Source: Rhizobiaceae bacterium
Lineage (GTDB): Bacteria; Pseudomonadota; Alphaproteobacteria; Rhizobiales; Rhizobiaceae
Assembly (NCBI GenBank): GCA_016763155.1
Contig: JAESUH010000104.1
Span: 1-32,502 of the forward strand
Reading direction: 5' to 3'
DNA: 32,502 bases
The position numbers and the translations under genes were made by a program. Of the stretch, positions 1 to 8,383 are shown one piece after another. Position 1 is the first letter of the stretch. Each line of letters starts with the position of its first letter. The notes under the pieces were generated by a model that was not told the DNA's origin, did no database searches, and worked only from the letters and a program-made list of their open reading frames with translations.

Positions 1-78
1 CAATTCTAGCCTGCGCCACTCATTTACAACTTTCCACCGGCACTCGCATTGTCGTTGATTCTGGACGGGGTCTGTAGA

Positions 79-957
79 ATGTTATCAGAAATTTTCATGA
101 CGGTTTCGGTAACCGGCAATCTCACCAACCGTGAAATTGCACCCTACCTTCCAATTACGCCGAAAGAGATTGCAGACTCTTGCCTTGAAGCAGCCGATGC
201 CGGAGCAGCAATTGCGCATATTCACGTGCGCTATCCTGATACCGGTTTGGCCTCGATGGAGACCAAACATTATAAGGAAGTGGTTGACCGCATCAGGGAG
301 AAAAATGACGATCTCATTTTAAATCTCACCACCGGCCCGGGCGGCAGATATCATCCAAGTGACGAAGATCCGGCAGTGGCTGGTCCCCGCACTTCTATCA
401 AGCATCCCAAAATCCGGGTTGAACATATCTTGGCGCTCAAACCGGATATCGCCACCCTTGATTTAAACACCATGACGTTCGGCCAGGAAGTGGTCATCAA
501 CACCCCTCCAAATGTCACCATCATGTCGGAAATTATCAATGATTGCAGTGTGAAAGCCGAGCTTGAATTATTTGACACTGGCGACATTCAACTGGCGCAT
601 GATTTGCTCAAAAAAGGCGTGTTAAAAAGCCCGGTCATGTGCTCGCTGGTGATGGGTGTAAAATATGGAATGCCCGCCAGTACGGAGATGATGGCAATGG
701 CCTCGCGCATGTTGCCGCCGGGGGCCAGCTGGACAGGTTTTGGCGTTGGTCGCATGGCGTTTCCGATGGCCGTGCAATCGTTTCTCTTAGGCGGCCATGT
801 TCGGGTTGGCATGGAAGATACTTCCTATCTTTCCAAAGGCGTACACGCAAAAAGCAATGCCGAGCTGATCGCCAAAGCGCGCGATCTCGTTGAGAAGCTA
901 GGCGGCACCATTGTTTCATCCGGTAGAGCCAGACAAATACTCGGCTTAGCTGAGTAA
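79..957 (+). CDS. Beta-keto acid cleavage enzyme (BKACE, DUF849 family)
   Basis: The family condenses a beta-keto acid with acetyl-CoA to give acetoacetate and a new CoA ester, in the cytoplasm with a divalent metal. From the ATG at 79 the protein is 292 residues, the usual family size. The N-terminus runs into the typical VTG..PYLPITP.EIA start. The HIHVR motif puts the expected metal histidines at H47 and H49, and the GMED motif puts the expected glutamate at E246 (compare His46/His48/Glu230 of the lysine-fermentation enzyme Kce). An upstream in-frame TTG at 49 would add ten unfamiliar residues, so I prefer 79. It heads a same-strand run with an oxidoreductase, a cupin and a TRAP transporter, suggesting catabolism of an imported acid. 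The substrate cannot be told from sequence, because BKACE members differ widely. The family call is firm. Confidence 0.9.
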   Translation: MLSEIFMTVSVTGNLTNREIAPYLPITPKEIADSCLEAADAGAAIAHIHVRYPDTGLASMETKHYKEVVDRIREKNDDLILNLTTGPGGRYHPSDEDPAVAGPRTSIKHPKIRVEHILALKPDIATLDLNTMTFGQEVVINTPPNVTIMSEIINDCSVKAELELFDTGDIQLAHDLLKKGVLKSPVMCSLVMGVKYGMPASTEMMAMASRMLPPGASWTGFGVGRMAFPMAVQSFLLGGHVRVGMEDTSYLSKGVHAKSNAELIAKARDLVEKLGGTIVSSGRARQILGLAE

Positions 958-971
958 CCAAGGACAAATTT

Positions 972-1970
972 ATGAATTCCCACACAACAGGGCGTGCAGT
1001 TCGCGTCACCGAAAAATCGCCTGATCTGGATAATATCAAGGTGGAAATAGTTGAAGTTGATCCGCCAAAAATTGGCGCTAATCAGGTGCTGATTGAGGTA
1101 ATGTCGGCTGGTGTTAATCCATCCGATGTCAAGGCAGCTCTGGGCCACATGCCCCATGCAATTTGGCCGCGCATTCCCGGCCGTGATTATGCAGGCATTG
1201 TGCGTGAAGGTCCAAAAGAGTGGATTGGCAAAGAGGTCTGGGGTGGCGGTGGAGAATTGGGTATTTCCAGAGATGGCACCCATTCGCGCTGGCTGGCAAT
1301 TGATGTTACCGCGGTGCGTGAAAAGCCCAATAACTTTTCCATGGATCAGGCCGCTTCTATCGGCGTTCCTTTCATCACAGCCCATGAAGGCCTGCGGGAA
1401 GCCGGTCTCACGGCTGATGATGTGGTGCTTGTATGTGCCGGTAATGGCAAGGTTGGCCAAGCCGTAATCCAGCTGGCAACCATGGCAGGTGCAACCGTAT
1501 ATGCGGTGGGCCGAAGCGCACAGGGCTATATGGGCCACAGCTGTTCAACAATTGAAATGTTCGATAATTCTTCCCAGGATGTGGAGAAAATTCTACGGGA
1601 AAAGACCGACGGACGCGGTGTCGATTTAGTATTCAATACCGTTGGCAGTCCCTATTTCGAATTGGCCAATAATGTCATGGCCAAGCAAGCGCGCATGGTT
1701 TTGATTTCCACGTTAGAGCGTCCTGTGCCATTTGATATTTTTAATTTTTTCCGTGGCCGCCACAAATATATTGGCCTCGATACCCTTGCCTTGACTACTC
1801 ATGATGGCGCGGTAATTTTCGATGATCTAAAACCAAAATTTGAAGATGAAACCCTGCAGCCATTTCCGATCAGTGCGGAAAGTTGTTATCCTCTGGATGA
1901 AGCTGCAATGGCTTATCAATCGGTTTTGCGCGGATCGCGTGACCGCGTAATTTTAAACCCGCAAAGGTAA
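972..1970 (+). CDS. Zinc-independent MDR oxidoreductase (quinone oxidoreductase-like)
   Basis: This is a medium-chain dehydrogenase/reductase of 332 residues. The N-terminal GroES-like part carries the AGVNPSDVKAALG and PGRDYAGIV motifs (about residues 46-76). The Rossmann part has an AGNGKVGQA nucleotide-binding turn at about 156-164, a variant of the usual GAxGxVG. The cysteine cluster of the structural zinc site and the catalytic-zinc GHE motif are absent, as in NAD(P)H:quinone oxidoreductases and enoyl reductases. The start has an AAGGA site a few bases upstream. It lies 14 bp after the BKACE gene and 5 bp before the cupin, so the three are surely co-transcribed. It probably reduces or oxidises an intermediate of the same pathway. 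The substrate is unknown. Confidence 0.85.
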   Translation: MNSHTTGRAVRVTEKSPDLDNIKVEIVEVDPPKIGANQVLIEVMSAGVNPSDVKAALGHMPHAIWPRIPGRDYAGIVREGPKEWIGKEVWGGGGELGISRDGTHSRWLAIDVTAVREKPNNFSMDQAASIGVPFITAHEGLREAGLTADDVVLVCAGNGKVGQAVIQLATMAGATVYAVGRSAQGYMGHSCSTIEMFDNSSQDVEKILREKTDGRGVDLVFNTVGSPYFELANNVMAKQARMVLISTLERPVPFDIFNFFRGRHKYIGLDTLALTTHDGAVIFDDLKPKFEDETLQPFPISAESCYPLDEAAMAYQSVLRGSRDRVILNPQR

Positions 1971-1975
1971 ATCCC

Positions 1976-2308
1976 ATGCAAGTTACCAGATTTTCAGAGG
2001 CGCCAAGTTATCAGGCTCCAGAACATTACGACATGGCCTGCCTGCGTTTGCAGGGCAAGGAAGCAACAACAACCGATACCATATGGATCGGCCTTTCTCA
2101 CATTTTACCCGGCGGACATACCTCGTTGAAGGATGCTGCCGTTGAAAAAATCTACATCGTTGTTGAAGGCGAAGTGACGGTGAAAACCGACAAAGAAGAA
2201 ATAACCCTAAAGCGTTGGGATAGCTGCCGTATTGCACCGGGGGAGGCACGTGCACTTCATAACAACACCAATTTGCCAGCTTCGATTCTCTTGGCCATGC
2301 CAAACTGA
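1976..2308 (+). CDS. Small single-domain cupin protein
   Basis: A 110-residue protein with one cupin beta-barrel. The stretch GGHTSLKDAAVEKIYIVVEG (about residues 43-62) corresponds to the first cupin motif and PGEARALHNNT to the second. The HxH pair of the first motif is not conserved, since only one histidine is visible there. The last histidine, in ALHNN, is kept. Metal binding is therefore uncertain, and it may be a binding or isomerase-type cupin rather than a dioxygenase. It starts 5 bp after the MDR gene and is the last gene before the promoter region of the TRAP genes. Its role in the pathway is unknown. Confidence 0.8.
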   Translation: MQVTRFSEAPSYQAPEHYDMACLRLQGKEATTTDTIWIGLSHILPGGHTSLKDAAVEKIYIVVEGEVTVKTDKEEITLKRWDSCRIAPGEARALHNNTNLPASILLAMPN

Positions 2309-2311
2309 TTG

Positions 2312-2321
2312 TTGTTAACAA
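2312..2321. promoter_or_regulatory. Perfect palindrome TTGTTAACAA, candidate operator
   Basis: A 10-bp perfect palindrome immediately after the cupin stop codon and upstream of the TRAP genes. It resembles the TTGT-NN-ACAA half-site arrangement seen at operators of some GntR/FadR-type regulators, which often control TRAP operons. A second inverted repeat, CTAGCA (2333-2338) with TGCTAG (2363-2368), overlaps the candidate promoter just downstream. No GntR gene lies in the window, so this is suggestive only. Confidence 0.3.
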
Positions 2322-2343
2322 ATAAACAAAAACTAGCAGACGG

Positions 2344-2371
2344 TTGCATATCTTTTTTAGATTGCTAGACT
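2344..2371 (+). promoter_or_regulatory. Candidate promoter of the TRAP transporter genes
   Basis: TTGCAT (2344-2349) and TAGACT (2366-2371) are separated by 16 bp in the 127-bp AT-rich gap before the solute-binding protein gene. The downstream arm of a CTAGCA/TGCTAG inverted repeat covers the -10 hexamer, so a repressor site could overlap the promoter. The matches are moderate and the call is by eye. Confidence 0.35.
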
Positions 2372-2435
2372 GCGACAATTCGGCCACATAGCATTGCCGA
2401 TATACTAGGCATCAATGCCTTTCTGGGAGGAAAAA

Positions 2436-3521
2436 ATGCAGAAAATTAATCGTAGAACTATGGTTGGCGGCATGATAGCGCTAACTACACCTTTGATGGG
2501 CGGCGGCAAAGCGCTGGCTCAAGAGACCATCAATTTGACCATCGCGTCGAGCCACCCAACCTTTTTGCCATGGGTTGGCCCGTTGAAAACTGTTGTGGTG
2601 GACAAATCCAACAAACTGCTCGAAGAGCGCGGCTCCAATTACCGTATTAATTGGACAGAAGCATTCGGTGGAACCCTCTATAAATTCACCGAAACCATGG
2701 AATCTATTACTCAGGGAATTGCTGATATTGGCTGGGTTGGCGCATTGTTTGAGCCTGCTGCTATGCCACTTTCAAACATTCCGTATTATACGCCATTCAC
2801 CATGCAGACGATGAAGCAGGCGATTAATACCATCAACCGGATGAATGTTAGCGAAGCCCCAATGAAAAAAGAATGGGCTGATCAGGATATTCGTTTCTTC
2901 GGCGCAAGTTGCTCCGGCGGGTATTCGCTCTACACCAAAAAACCGATCGAGAAGCTTTCTGATCTCGAAGGCCTTAAAATTCTTGGTGTTCCGGCTACCG
3001 CAGCATGGATTGAGCCTATGGGCGCAACGACCATCAACAGTGCACTTCCTGCCAACTATAACCAGTTGAAAAACGGTGAAGGTGATGGCGTCATGATGAT
3101 TTCAACGGGTGCAGCTGGCTTCAAACTATATGAGCAAGCTCCGTTTGTTACCAAAGTTGACACCGGCCCGATCACCCACGGTGGTTTCGGCATCAATTCC
3201 GACACATTCGACAGCCTGCCTGAAGATGTGCAGAAGGTTATTGCTGAGCTTGGCCTTGAGTATTCTGAAGAAAATGCCCGTCTAAGTCAGGGTCGTGAAA
3301 CCACAAACTTTGAAACCATGGCTTCAAAAGGTGCAACTGTTTCAGCAATGCCTCAGGATCAGCGTCTTGAGTGGGTGAGCCGCATACCTGATATTGCCAA
3401 GAATTGGGTTGCCGAAACCGAAGCTAAGGGCATTCCTGGTGGGGATATGATGAAGAAATTTATGTCTATTGCAGTTGAAGAAGGTGCTAAACCTCTTCGT
3501 GACTGGTCTCAAGGCATTTAA
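2436..3521 (+). CDS. TRAP transporter solute-binding protein (DctP family)
   Basis: This is the periplasmic binding protein that delivers an organic acid to the TRAP permease encoded next. I chose the ATG at 2436, giving 361 residues, because GGGAGG lies at the right distance before it. The in-frame ATG at 2415 would add seven residues that include the Shine-Dalgarno sequence. The N-terminus is a signal peptide with a twin-arginine pair (R6-R7) and a hydrophobic stretch ending ALA-QE (about residue 28), so Tat export is possible. The body shows the DctP pattern: TEAFGGTLYKFTETMESITQG near the ligand entrance and the SDLEGLKILG segment. The gene is followed by a strong stem-loop and then the permease gene. 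The ligand is unknown, though the neighbours suggest a keto acid or N-containing organic acid. Confidence 0.92.
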   Translation: MQKINRRTMVGGMIALTTPLMGGGKALAQETINLTIASSHPTFLPWVGPLKTVVVDKSNKLLEERGSNYRINWTEAFGGTLYKFTETMESITQGIADIGWVGALFEPAAMPLSNIPYYTPFTMQTMKQAINTINRMNVSEAPMKKEWADQDIRFFGASCSGGYSLYTKKPIEKLSDLEGLKILGVPATAAWIEPMGATTINSALPANYNQLKNGEGDGVMMISTGAAGFKLYEQAPFVTKVDTGPITHGGFGINSDTFDSLPEDVQKVIAELGLEYSEENARLSQGRETTNFETMASKGATVSAMPQDQRLEWVSRIPDIAKNWVAETEAKGIPGGDMMKKFMSIAVEEGAKPLRDWSQGI

Positions 3522-3530
3522 GTTTCAACA

Positions 3531-3584
3531 TTAAATGGCGCGCGGAATGATCAGCATTTTTGCGATCATCCCCGCGCCATTTAA
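3531..3584 (+). terminator. Stem-loop between solute-binding protein and permease genes
   Basis: Arms 3531-3542 and 3573-3584 are perfect 12-base complements. Inside them ATGATC (3547-3552) pairs with GATCAT (3564-3569), separated from the outer stem by a short unpaired stretch. No clear T-run follows. It is better read as an attenuating or mRNA-stabilising hairpin that allows more binding protein than permease, as in many binding-protein transporter operons, than as a complete terminator. Confidence 0.6.
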
Positions 3585-3642
3585 CTTCTAAAACATGTTG
3601 CGGTCATTTGCATTCACCCAACATGCTTTATCTTTTGTTTCC

Positions 3643-3687
3643 GCGTGTCTTCGGTCCAAAACCGGTGCCCACTTTTGGGAGACACGC
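3643..3687. repeat. Rhizobial-type short palindromic repeat
   Basis: The outer arms GCGTGTCT and AGACACGC flank the core CCAAAACCGG...CCCACTTTTGGG. This core matches, from memory, a small dispersed repeat that is very common between genes in Rhizobium, Mesorhizobium and Brucella relatives, and often translated by mistake as SKTGxHFWET. Here exactly that spurious peptide appears if the permease gene is started at 3595. Its presence supports a Hyphomicrobiales origin and places the true permease start downstream. Confidence 0.7.
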
Positions 3688-3708
3688 TTTAACTACGGGG
3701 CATTTTTC

Positions 3709-5616
3709 ATGTTGCAACGCATTGATGGTATCGGCGCACGAATATCATTTTGGATGTCTATGCTGGCATCATCCACCATCGCATTTTTTATGTTGCTCAT
3801 TTGCGTTGAAATTCTTTCAAGAGCTATTTTTTCCTATCCCATTAAAGGGGTTCAGGATTTCGTCACCTACGCAATTGTTGCCTGTGTGTTTGTCCAGCTT
3901 GGCAGTTGTGTTCGTGATAATAAGCTGATCGCAGCTGATTTCCTGATGCAAGGCTGGGTGTCGCGCAAGCCGCTCTTGGCTAGTGCCGCCCATGTGTTGT
4001 TTTACGTTGTCGCGACCTATCTTTTGTGGCGCGCGTCGATATGGCTTCTCAACGACTTTCAAAAATCATATCGATCAAGCGAATTTACAGGCGCGATTGG
4101 TGCATTTCAGCTCACCATATGGCCGTTCAAGCTGGCCGTTTTTATTGGCTGTGCCTTTGCTGGTATCGAAGTTGCCCGGCAAACCATTCTTCATTTTGTC
4201 AGTCTATGGAAGAATATTCGCAAGGGCGATTTAATTGCCAACGGTGCCTTGGGCGGGGCAGTCTTCTTTTTGATCATCGGACTGTTCCTGTATTTCCTTG
4301 GGTCATCAAGCCTATCGCCGGTGGCGATTGGTCTTATATGTTTTGCCGGATTGTTCTTTTTGGTGGCTTGCGGCATGCCCGTGGCCTTTGCTCTTTTTGC
4401 CATGGCATTTCTTGGCATATGGCTGATCCGCGGGCGTTTTAAAATTGCTCACAATCTACTTGGTCTGGCCTCCTCCAGCGCAACGCGTTCCTTTGCATTT
4501 GGGGTCGTGCCGCTGTTTGTGATGATGGGGCTTATTCTTGATCGGGCTGGTGTGGGGCGCGATGCGTTTCAGGTGGCTGTGGTGTTGTTGCACAAGGTCA
4601 GAGGCGGCTTGGGCATTGCAACCGTTGCCGCTAATGCAGTTTTTGCAGCCATTACCGGCAGCTCGATTGCGTCTGCTGCCGTATTCAGCCGCATTGCCGT
4701 TGGCCCCATGGTGGAGGCTGGCTATACGCGGCGCTTCGCTGTGGGTGTGGTTGCTGGTTCATCCGTATTGGGAATGCTTATTCCTCCAAGTCTGCTGTTG
4801 ATCGTTTATGGATTGCTATCAGAAGTTTCGATAGGAAAACTGTTCATTGCTGCCATTTTGCCGGGAGTATTGCTGGCCTTTTCATTCGGCATTCTCAATG
4901 TTTTCATGGCGACTTTTGCCAAAAAATTTGTTGGTGAAGTGAAAGCAATCGATACGGCAGACATGAATTTTTCGGAGATGGTGAGGAATCTGCTGCCAAT
5001 CATATTCCTGATTTTCCTAATCATGGGCGGCATTTATGGTGGGTTCTTTAGCCCTACCGAAGCAGGTGCTGTGGGCGCGATGGGTGCGTTCTTGGTAGCC
5101 TTTTTCAAAGGCAAACTCACGCTCGATGTGGTCAAAACCGTGATCCTTGATACGGGTTATATCGCGGCTGGCATCCTCTTTTTGATTACTGCGGCCAATA
5201 TGTTTGCTGGTATGCTGGCGCTTTCTACTCTGCCCACTCAGATGGCTGGATTCATCAGTTCTGCAAACCTTTCGTTTTTTGGGTTTATGGTGGCCTATTT
5301 CATCCTTGTACTATTCCTTGGAATGATCCTCGATTCAGTGTCGATCATGTTGATCATCCTGCCCATTGCCTTGCCGGTGGTGACTGCATTTGGCGGTGAT
5401 CTGGTGTGGTTCGGCGTGGTATCAGTCATTGCGATTGAAATCGGCCTGTTGACGCCGCCCTTTGGGCTTTCGGTGTTTGTGGTGAAAGGGTCGTTACCCG
5501 AGGGGTTTGTGACCCTTGGTGATATTTTCATTGGCACGGCACCCTTTGTGATCACAATGATTTTTGTCACCTTTATTCTTATCATTTTCCCACAAATTAC
5601 GCTGGCTCTAATCTAG
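3709..5616 (+). CDS. Fused TRAP transporter permease (DctQ-DctM)
   Basis: An inner-membrane permease in which the small DctQ subunit (about the first 170 residues, four hydrophobic helices) is fused to the large DctM subunit (about 12 helices, GVPLFVMMG, AAITGSSIASAAVFSRIAVGPM, FFSPTEAGAVGA, LLTPPFGLSVFVVKG). The length from 3709 is 635 residues, fitting QM fusions. The frame is open from 3595, but the extra 38 codons run through a dispersed palindromic repeat. The ATG at 3709 directly precedes the first amphipathic and membrane segment, so I start there. It works with the binding protein encoded upstream, using an ion gradient. The 9-bp spacing to the amidohydrolase gene shows one transcription unit. 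Confidence 0.9.
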   Translation: MLQRIDGIGARISFWMSMLASSTIAFFMLLICVEILSRAIFSYPIKGVQDFVTYAIVACVFVQLGSCVRDNKLIAADFLMQGWVSRKPLLASAAHVLFYVVATYLLWRASIWLLNDFQKSYRSSEFTGAIGAFQLTIWPFKLAVFIGCAFAGIEVARQTILHFVSLWKNIRKGDLIANGALGGAVFFLIIGLFLYFLGSSSLSPVAIGLICFAGLFFLVACGMPVAFALFAMAFLGIWLIRGRFKIAHNLLGLASSSATRSFAFGVVPLFVMMGLILDRAGVGRDAFQVAVVLLHKVRGGLGIATVAANAVFAAITGSSIASAAVFSRIAVGPMVEAGYTRRFAVGVVAGSSVLGMLIPPSLLLIVYGLLSEVSIGKLFIAAILPGVLLAFSFGILNVFMATFAKKFVGEVKAIDTADMNFSEMVRNLLPIIFLIFLIMGGIYGGFFSPTEAGAVGAMGAFLVAFFKGKLTLDVVKTVILDTGYIAAGILFLITAANMFAGMLALSTLPTQMAGFISSANLSFFGFMVAYFILVLFLGMILDSVSIMLIILPIALPVVTAFGGDLVWFGVVSVIAIEIGLLTPPFGLSVFVVKGSLPEGFVTLGDIFIGTAPFVITMIFVTFILIIFPQITLALI

Positions 5617-5625
5617 AGATATCTC

Positions 5626-6972
5626 ATGTCAAATACCCTTATCCAAAACGCCAATATCGTCTCCATGGACGATACCATCGGCGAAATTATCGGCGATATA
5701 TTAGTCCGCGATGATAAAATTCAGGCAATTGGCAAAGACCTCCAGGCCCCGGAAGGGACCCAGGTGATCGATGCCAGTGGCAAGATTGCGATGCCTGGTT
5801 TCGTCAACGCCCACATTCATACGTGGCAAACGGGTTTGCGTGGCATTGCTGCGGATTGGACCATTTCTCAATATTTACGTGCGATGCATGCGGGACTTGC
5901 GACGCATTTCAATGCGGGAGATATCGGCATTGCAAATGAAATGGGTGCGCTTAATCAGATCAATTCTGGCACCACAACTTTGGTTGATTGGTGTCATAAT
6001 AATCCGAGTTCTGCACATACGGATGCGGCCATTGAAGGCTTGAAAGCCACAGGCATTCGGGCCCTGTTTTTACATGGTTCCCCAAAGCCTGATCCAAAAA
6101 GTGGCCAGAAGCATTTTTCTGAATTGCCCATGCCTCGAACGGAAGTAGAGCGTTTGCGCAAGGGTTCGCTTTCATCAAGTGATGGTCTGGTGACCTTGGG
6201 CCTAGCCATATTGGGTCCGCAATTGTCGATCTGGGATGTTTGCGAGGCCGATTTCAATCTGGCCAAGGAGCTGGGGCTGATTGCGTCCATGCATGTGAGC
6301 GGCCCCTTAATGGTGGAAGACGGGTTTGAGCAATTGGCAAAGCTCGGTCTGCTTGGGCCTCATATCAATATCGTGCATGGCAATGTGCTTAAAGGTGATC
6401 GGCTCAAACTTCTGGTTGATCAGGGCTGTAGCTTCTCACTGACGCCAGAAGTTGAATTGCAAATGGGATTTGGCAATCCGCTAACTTCGCCATTACGTGC
6501 GCTGGGCGGTTTGATCTCTCTTGGTTCCGATATCGAAAGTTCCATGACTGGCGATATGTTCTCGGTCACCCGTGCCGCTCTACAGGCGGTACGCCATGCA
6601 GATAATTTGGTGGAACGCGCAAAAACCGGTGCCTGTCCGCCTGAGATTACTGTCACTGCCCGTGAAGCGCTACGGTGGGTAACCATTGATGGCGCGCGGA
6701 TGGCAGGAATGGATCACCTCATTGGTTCGCTCACTCCCGGCAAGCAGGCAGATATTGTTCTGCTTGATGCAAATGCGATAAACATGCACCCGATCAATGA
6801 TCCAGTGGCATCTATTTTGTTTCACGCCAATACCGGTAATGTAGATACGGTGCTCATCGCTGGAAATATTGTTAAACGCGACGGTGCTCTCACCAACCCG
6901 CCTTCCAAACAAAAAATGGATGAACTGGCGGAATCCGGTTCCCGTATCATTCAGGCTTTTCGCGCTAGTTGA
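5626..6972 (+). CDS. Amidohydrolase of the ATZ/TRZ, cytosine-deaminase-like family
   Basis: A cytoplasmic metal-dependent hydrolase of 448 residues with an N-terminal small beta domain and a TIM-barrel core. Expected metal and catalytic residues are visible: H63-x-H65 (NAHIHTW), H223 (MHVSG), H251 (IVHGN) and D302 (LGSDIES). Family members deaminate or dechlorinate N-heterocycles, or open cyclic amides. The exact substrate cannot be inferred. The gene starts 9 bp after the TRAP permease and ends 15 bp from a convergent hydrolase gene, so it closes the operon. The most economical reading is that the imported TRAP substrate, or a derivative of it, is hydrolysed here. Confidence 0.88.
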   Translation: MSNTLIQNANIVSMDDTIGEIIGDILVRDDKIQAIGKDLQAPEGTQVIDASGKIAMPGFVNAHIHTWQTGLRGIAADWTISQYLRAMHAGLATHFNAGDIGIANEMGALNQINSGTTTLVDWCHNNPSSAHTDAAIEGLKATGIRALFLHGSPKPDPKSGQKHFSELPMPRTEVERLRKGSLSSSDGLVTLGLAILGPQLSIWDVCEADFNLAKELGLIASMHVSGPLMVEDGFEQLAKLGLLGPHINIVHGNVLKGDRLKLLVDQGCSFSLTPEVELQMGFGNPLTSPLRALGGLISLGSDIESSMTGDMFSVTRAALQAVRHADNLVERAKTGACPPEITVTAREALRWVTIDGARMAGMDHLIGSLTPGKQADIVLLDANAINMHPINDPVASILFHANTGNVDTVLIAGNIVKRDGALTNPPSKQKMDELAESGSRIIQAFRAS

Positions 6973-6987
6973 GCGTGGGGGTGAGCC

Positions 6988-8226
6988 TTAGTTTTTCGGG
7001 TATCGCCAATCACTGTAATGCTCCGCGATGGCGCGGAAGATCGCGATATTTTCAACCTTGATTGTACGGCCGTTCTGCCCGTCAGCTCGAAAATCACGAT
7101 TGGCCGCTGTTTTCACAACAACGATTTCTGCCTTGGGATTGATGTAGATATATTGCCCGTAAATTCCAACGGCAAAATATTCATCATCCGTTGCTGGCGG
7201 CATCCACCACTGGAACCCATATTGCAATTCATCTTCGTCAATCGAGGAGCGGGGCGCACTGACGGTGGTCGATTGTTCAACCCACAGCTCAGGCACAATC
7301 TGTTGACCTTCCCATTTTCCCTTATTGAGGAATAATTGCCCAAAACGGGCATAGTCGCGGGTTCGCATATTGAGGCCGCCAAGGGCAAAGGCTACCCCAT
7401 AGCCATCGGTTAGATAATAGGAGCTTTCGCCCGAACTCATTTTGCTCCAGATTTTTTCAGCCAGATATTCCATCAGTGATTTGCCAGTGGCTGCGCGTAA
7501 AACCATACCCAATACGTGGGTATCAATCGAGGTGTATTGGCGCTTAAGACCTGATTCGCGCTCGCGTTCTTTGATAGAGGCAGCAAACTCATCCATTGAA
7601 CCACCAAGTGCCAACACACGGCCCATTCGTTTGATATCGCTGTTGAAATCAAGATAGTCCTCGTTGAATTTCACCCCGCTGGCCATGTGTAAAACATCCT
7701 GAATGGAAATTCCCGCGTAGGCAGTTCCCTTCAGTACTTCGACATATTTGGTCACGGGGTCTTCAATGTTGGCGATTTTTCCCTCGCTAATCGCAATGCC
7801 AAACATTGCCGATAATACCGATTTGGCCATAGACCAGGAGACGCGACGATCTTCCTTTTTTGTGCCATGGAAATATTCCTCATGAACAATTTCACCCTTA
7901 TGCAAAACCAAAAGAGAGGTGGTGGAAAATTGTTCTAAACGTTGATTGATATTGCCTTTCTTGCCATCAAAAACATAAGTTTCCGGCATTGCTGACAATG
8001 TCTCTGGCCAATCACTACCTGCTGGTTTTGTGCCGTTTTCAGGGATGGGTGCCCAGAAGAATATATCCTTCATATGAGAAAAGTTTTGAACGATATTGGC
8101 TTCAGCAAACAAATTGTTGATGTTGTAAAGGCGGACCAGCCTTTCCCAATTATAGGCAGCCAACCCGGCGCCAATTACCACCAACACCGTGATGATACGC
8201 AGTGCCCATTTGGAAAATTGTCTCAT
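6988..8226 (-). CDS. Membrane-anchored serine hydrolase (class C beta-lactamase/NylB-like)
   Basis: A beta-lactamase-fold hydrolase of 412 residues. An N-terminal membrane helix (about residues 8-25) suggests a periplasmic enzyme tethered to the inner membrane. The catalytic SMAK tetrad (S132-K135, SxxK) is clear and a YTS motif sits where the family has its YxN/YxS triad. The context around it (VSWSMAKSVLSAMFGIA) is like 6-aminohexanoate-dimer hydrolases and carboxylesterases rather than true beta-lactamases. I chose the ATG at 8226, with an AAGGA site upstream, over a TTG at 8250. A tandem 21-bp repeat lies in its leader. The substrate is probably an ester or linear amide. Confidence 0.85.
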   Translation of the reverse strand: MRQFSKWALRIITVLVVIGAGLAAYNWERLVRLYNINNLFAEANIVQNFSHMKDIFFWAPIPENGTKPAGSDWPETLSAMPETYVFDGKKGNINQRLEQFSTTSLLVLHKGEIVHEEYFHGTKKEDRRVSWSMAKSVLSAMFGIAISEGKIANIEDPVTKYVEVLKGTAYAGISIQDVLHMASGVKFNEDYLDFNSDIKRMGRVLALGGSMDEFAASIKERERESGLKRQYTSIDTHVLGMVLRAATGKSLMEYLAEKIWSKMSSGESSYYLTDGYGVAFALGGLNMRTRDYARFGQLFLNKGKWEGQQIVPELWVEQSTTVSAPRSSIDEDELQYGFQWWMPPATDDEYFAVGIYGQYIYINPKAEIVVVKTAANRDFRADGQNGRTIKVENIAIFRAIAEHYSDWRYPKN

Positions 8227-8267
8227 AGCCCAATCCTTCAACCCGCACAAAATTTCATATGGTCGAA

Positions 8268-8330
8268 AACGCCATAACTTGCATCAGGAACGCCATAACT
8301 TGCATCAGGAACGCCATAACTTGCATCAGG
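8268..8330. repeat. Three tandem copies of a 21-bp repeat
   Basis: The unit AACGCCATAACTTGCATCAGG is present three times without mismatch (8268-8288, 8289-8309, 8310-8330), followed by a short partial copy (AATGGCG). It fills the 157-bp gap between the dioxygenase subunit gene and the serine hydrolase start on the same strand. Perfect identity implies recent slippage expansion. There are no spacers, so it is not a CRISPR. It may be variable in copy number between strains. Confidence 0.9.
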
Positions 8331-8383
8331 AATGGCGATCGAGATGACCGCCATATCCCATTTGCTCAGAAAAAGTCCTGAAT

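Noticed and set aside
825-1538. Long open frame on the minus strand (237 codons) under the MDR gene
   Set aside because: It lies antisense to well-conserved coding sequence and spans the BKACE/MDR junction; its translation is rich in Cys, His and Asn and resembles no family.
3595-3708. N-terminal extension of the TRAP permease from 3595
   Set aside because: The added codons run through a dispersed palindromic repeat, producing the known spurious peptide SKTGAHFWET, and do not resemble a DctQ N-terminus.
6988-8226. True beta-lactamase (antibiotic resistance)
   Set aside because: Only the SxxK and a YxS-like motif are kept, and the surrounding sequence is like NylB/esterase-type hydrolases; nothing supports a resistance function.
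8268-8330. Short repeats considered as a CRISPR array
   Set aside because: The copies are directly contiguous without spacers, and no cas genes are present.
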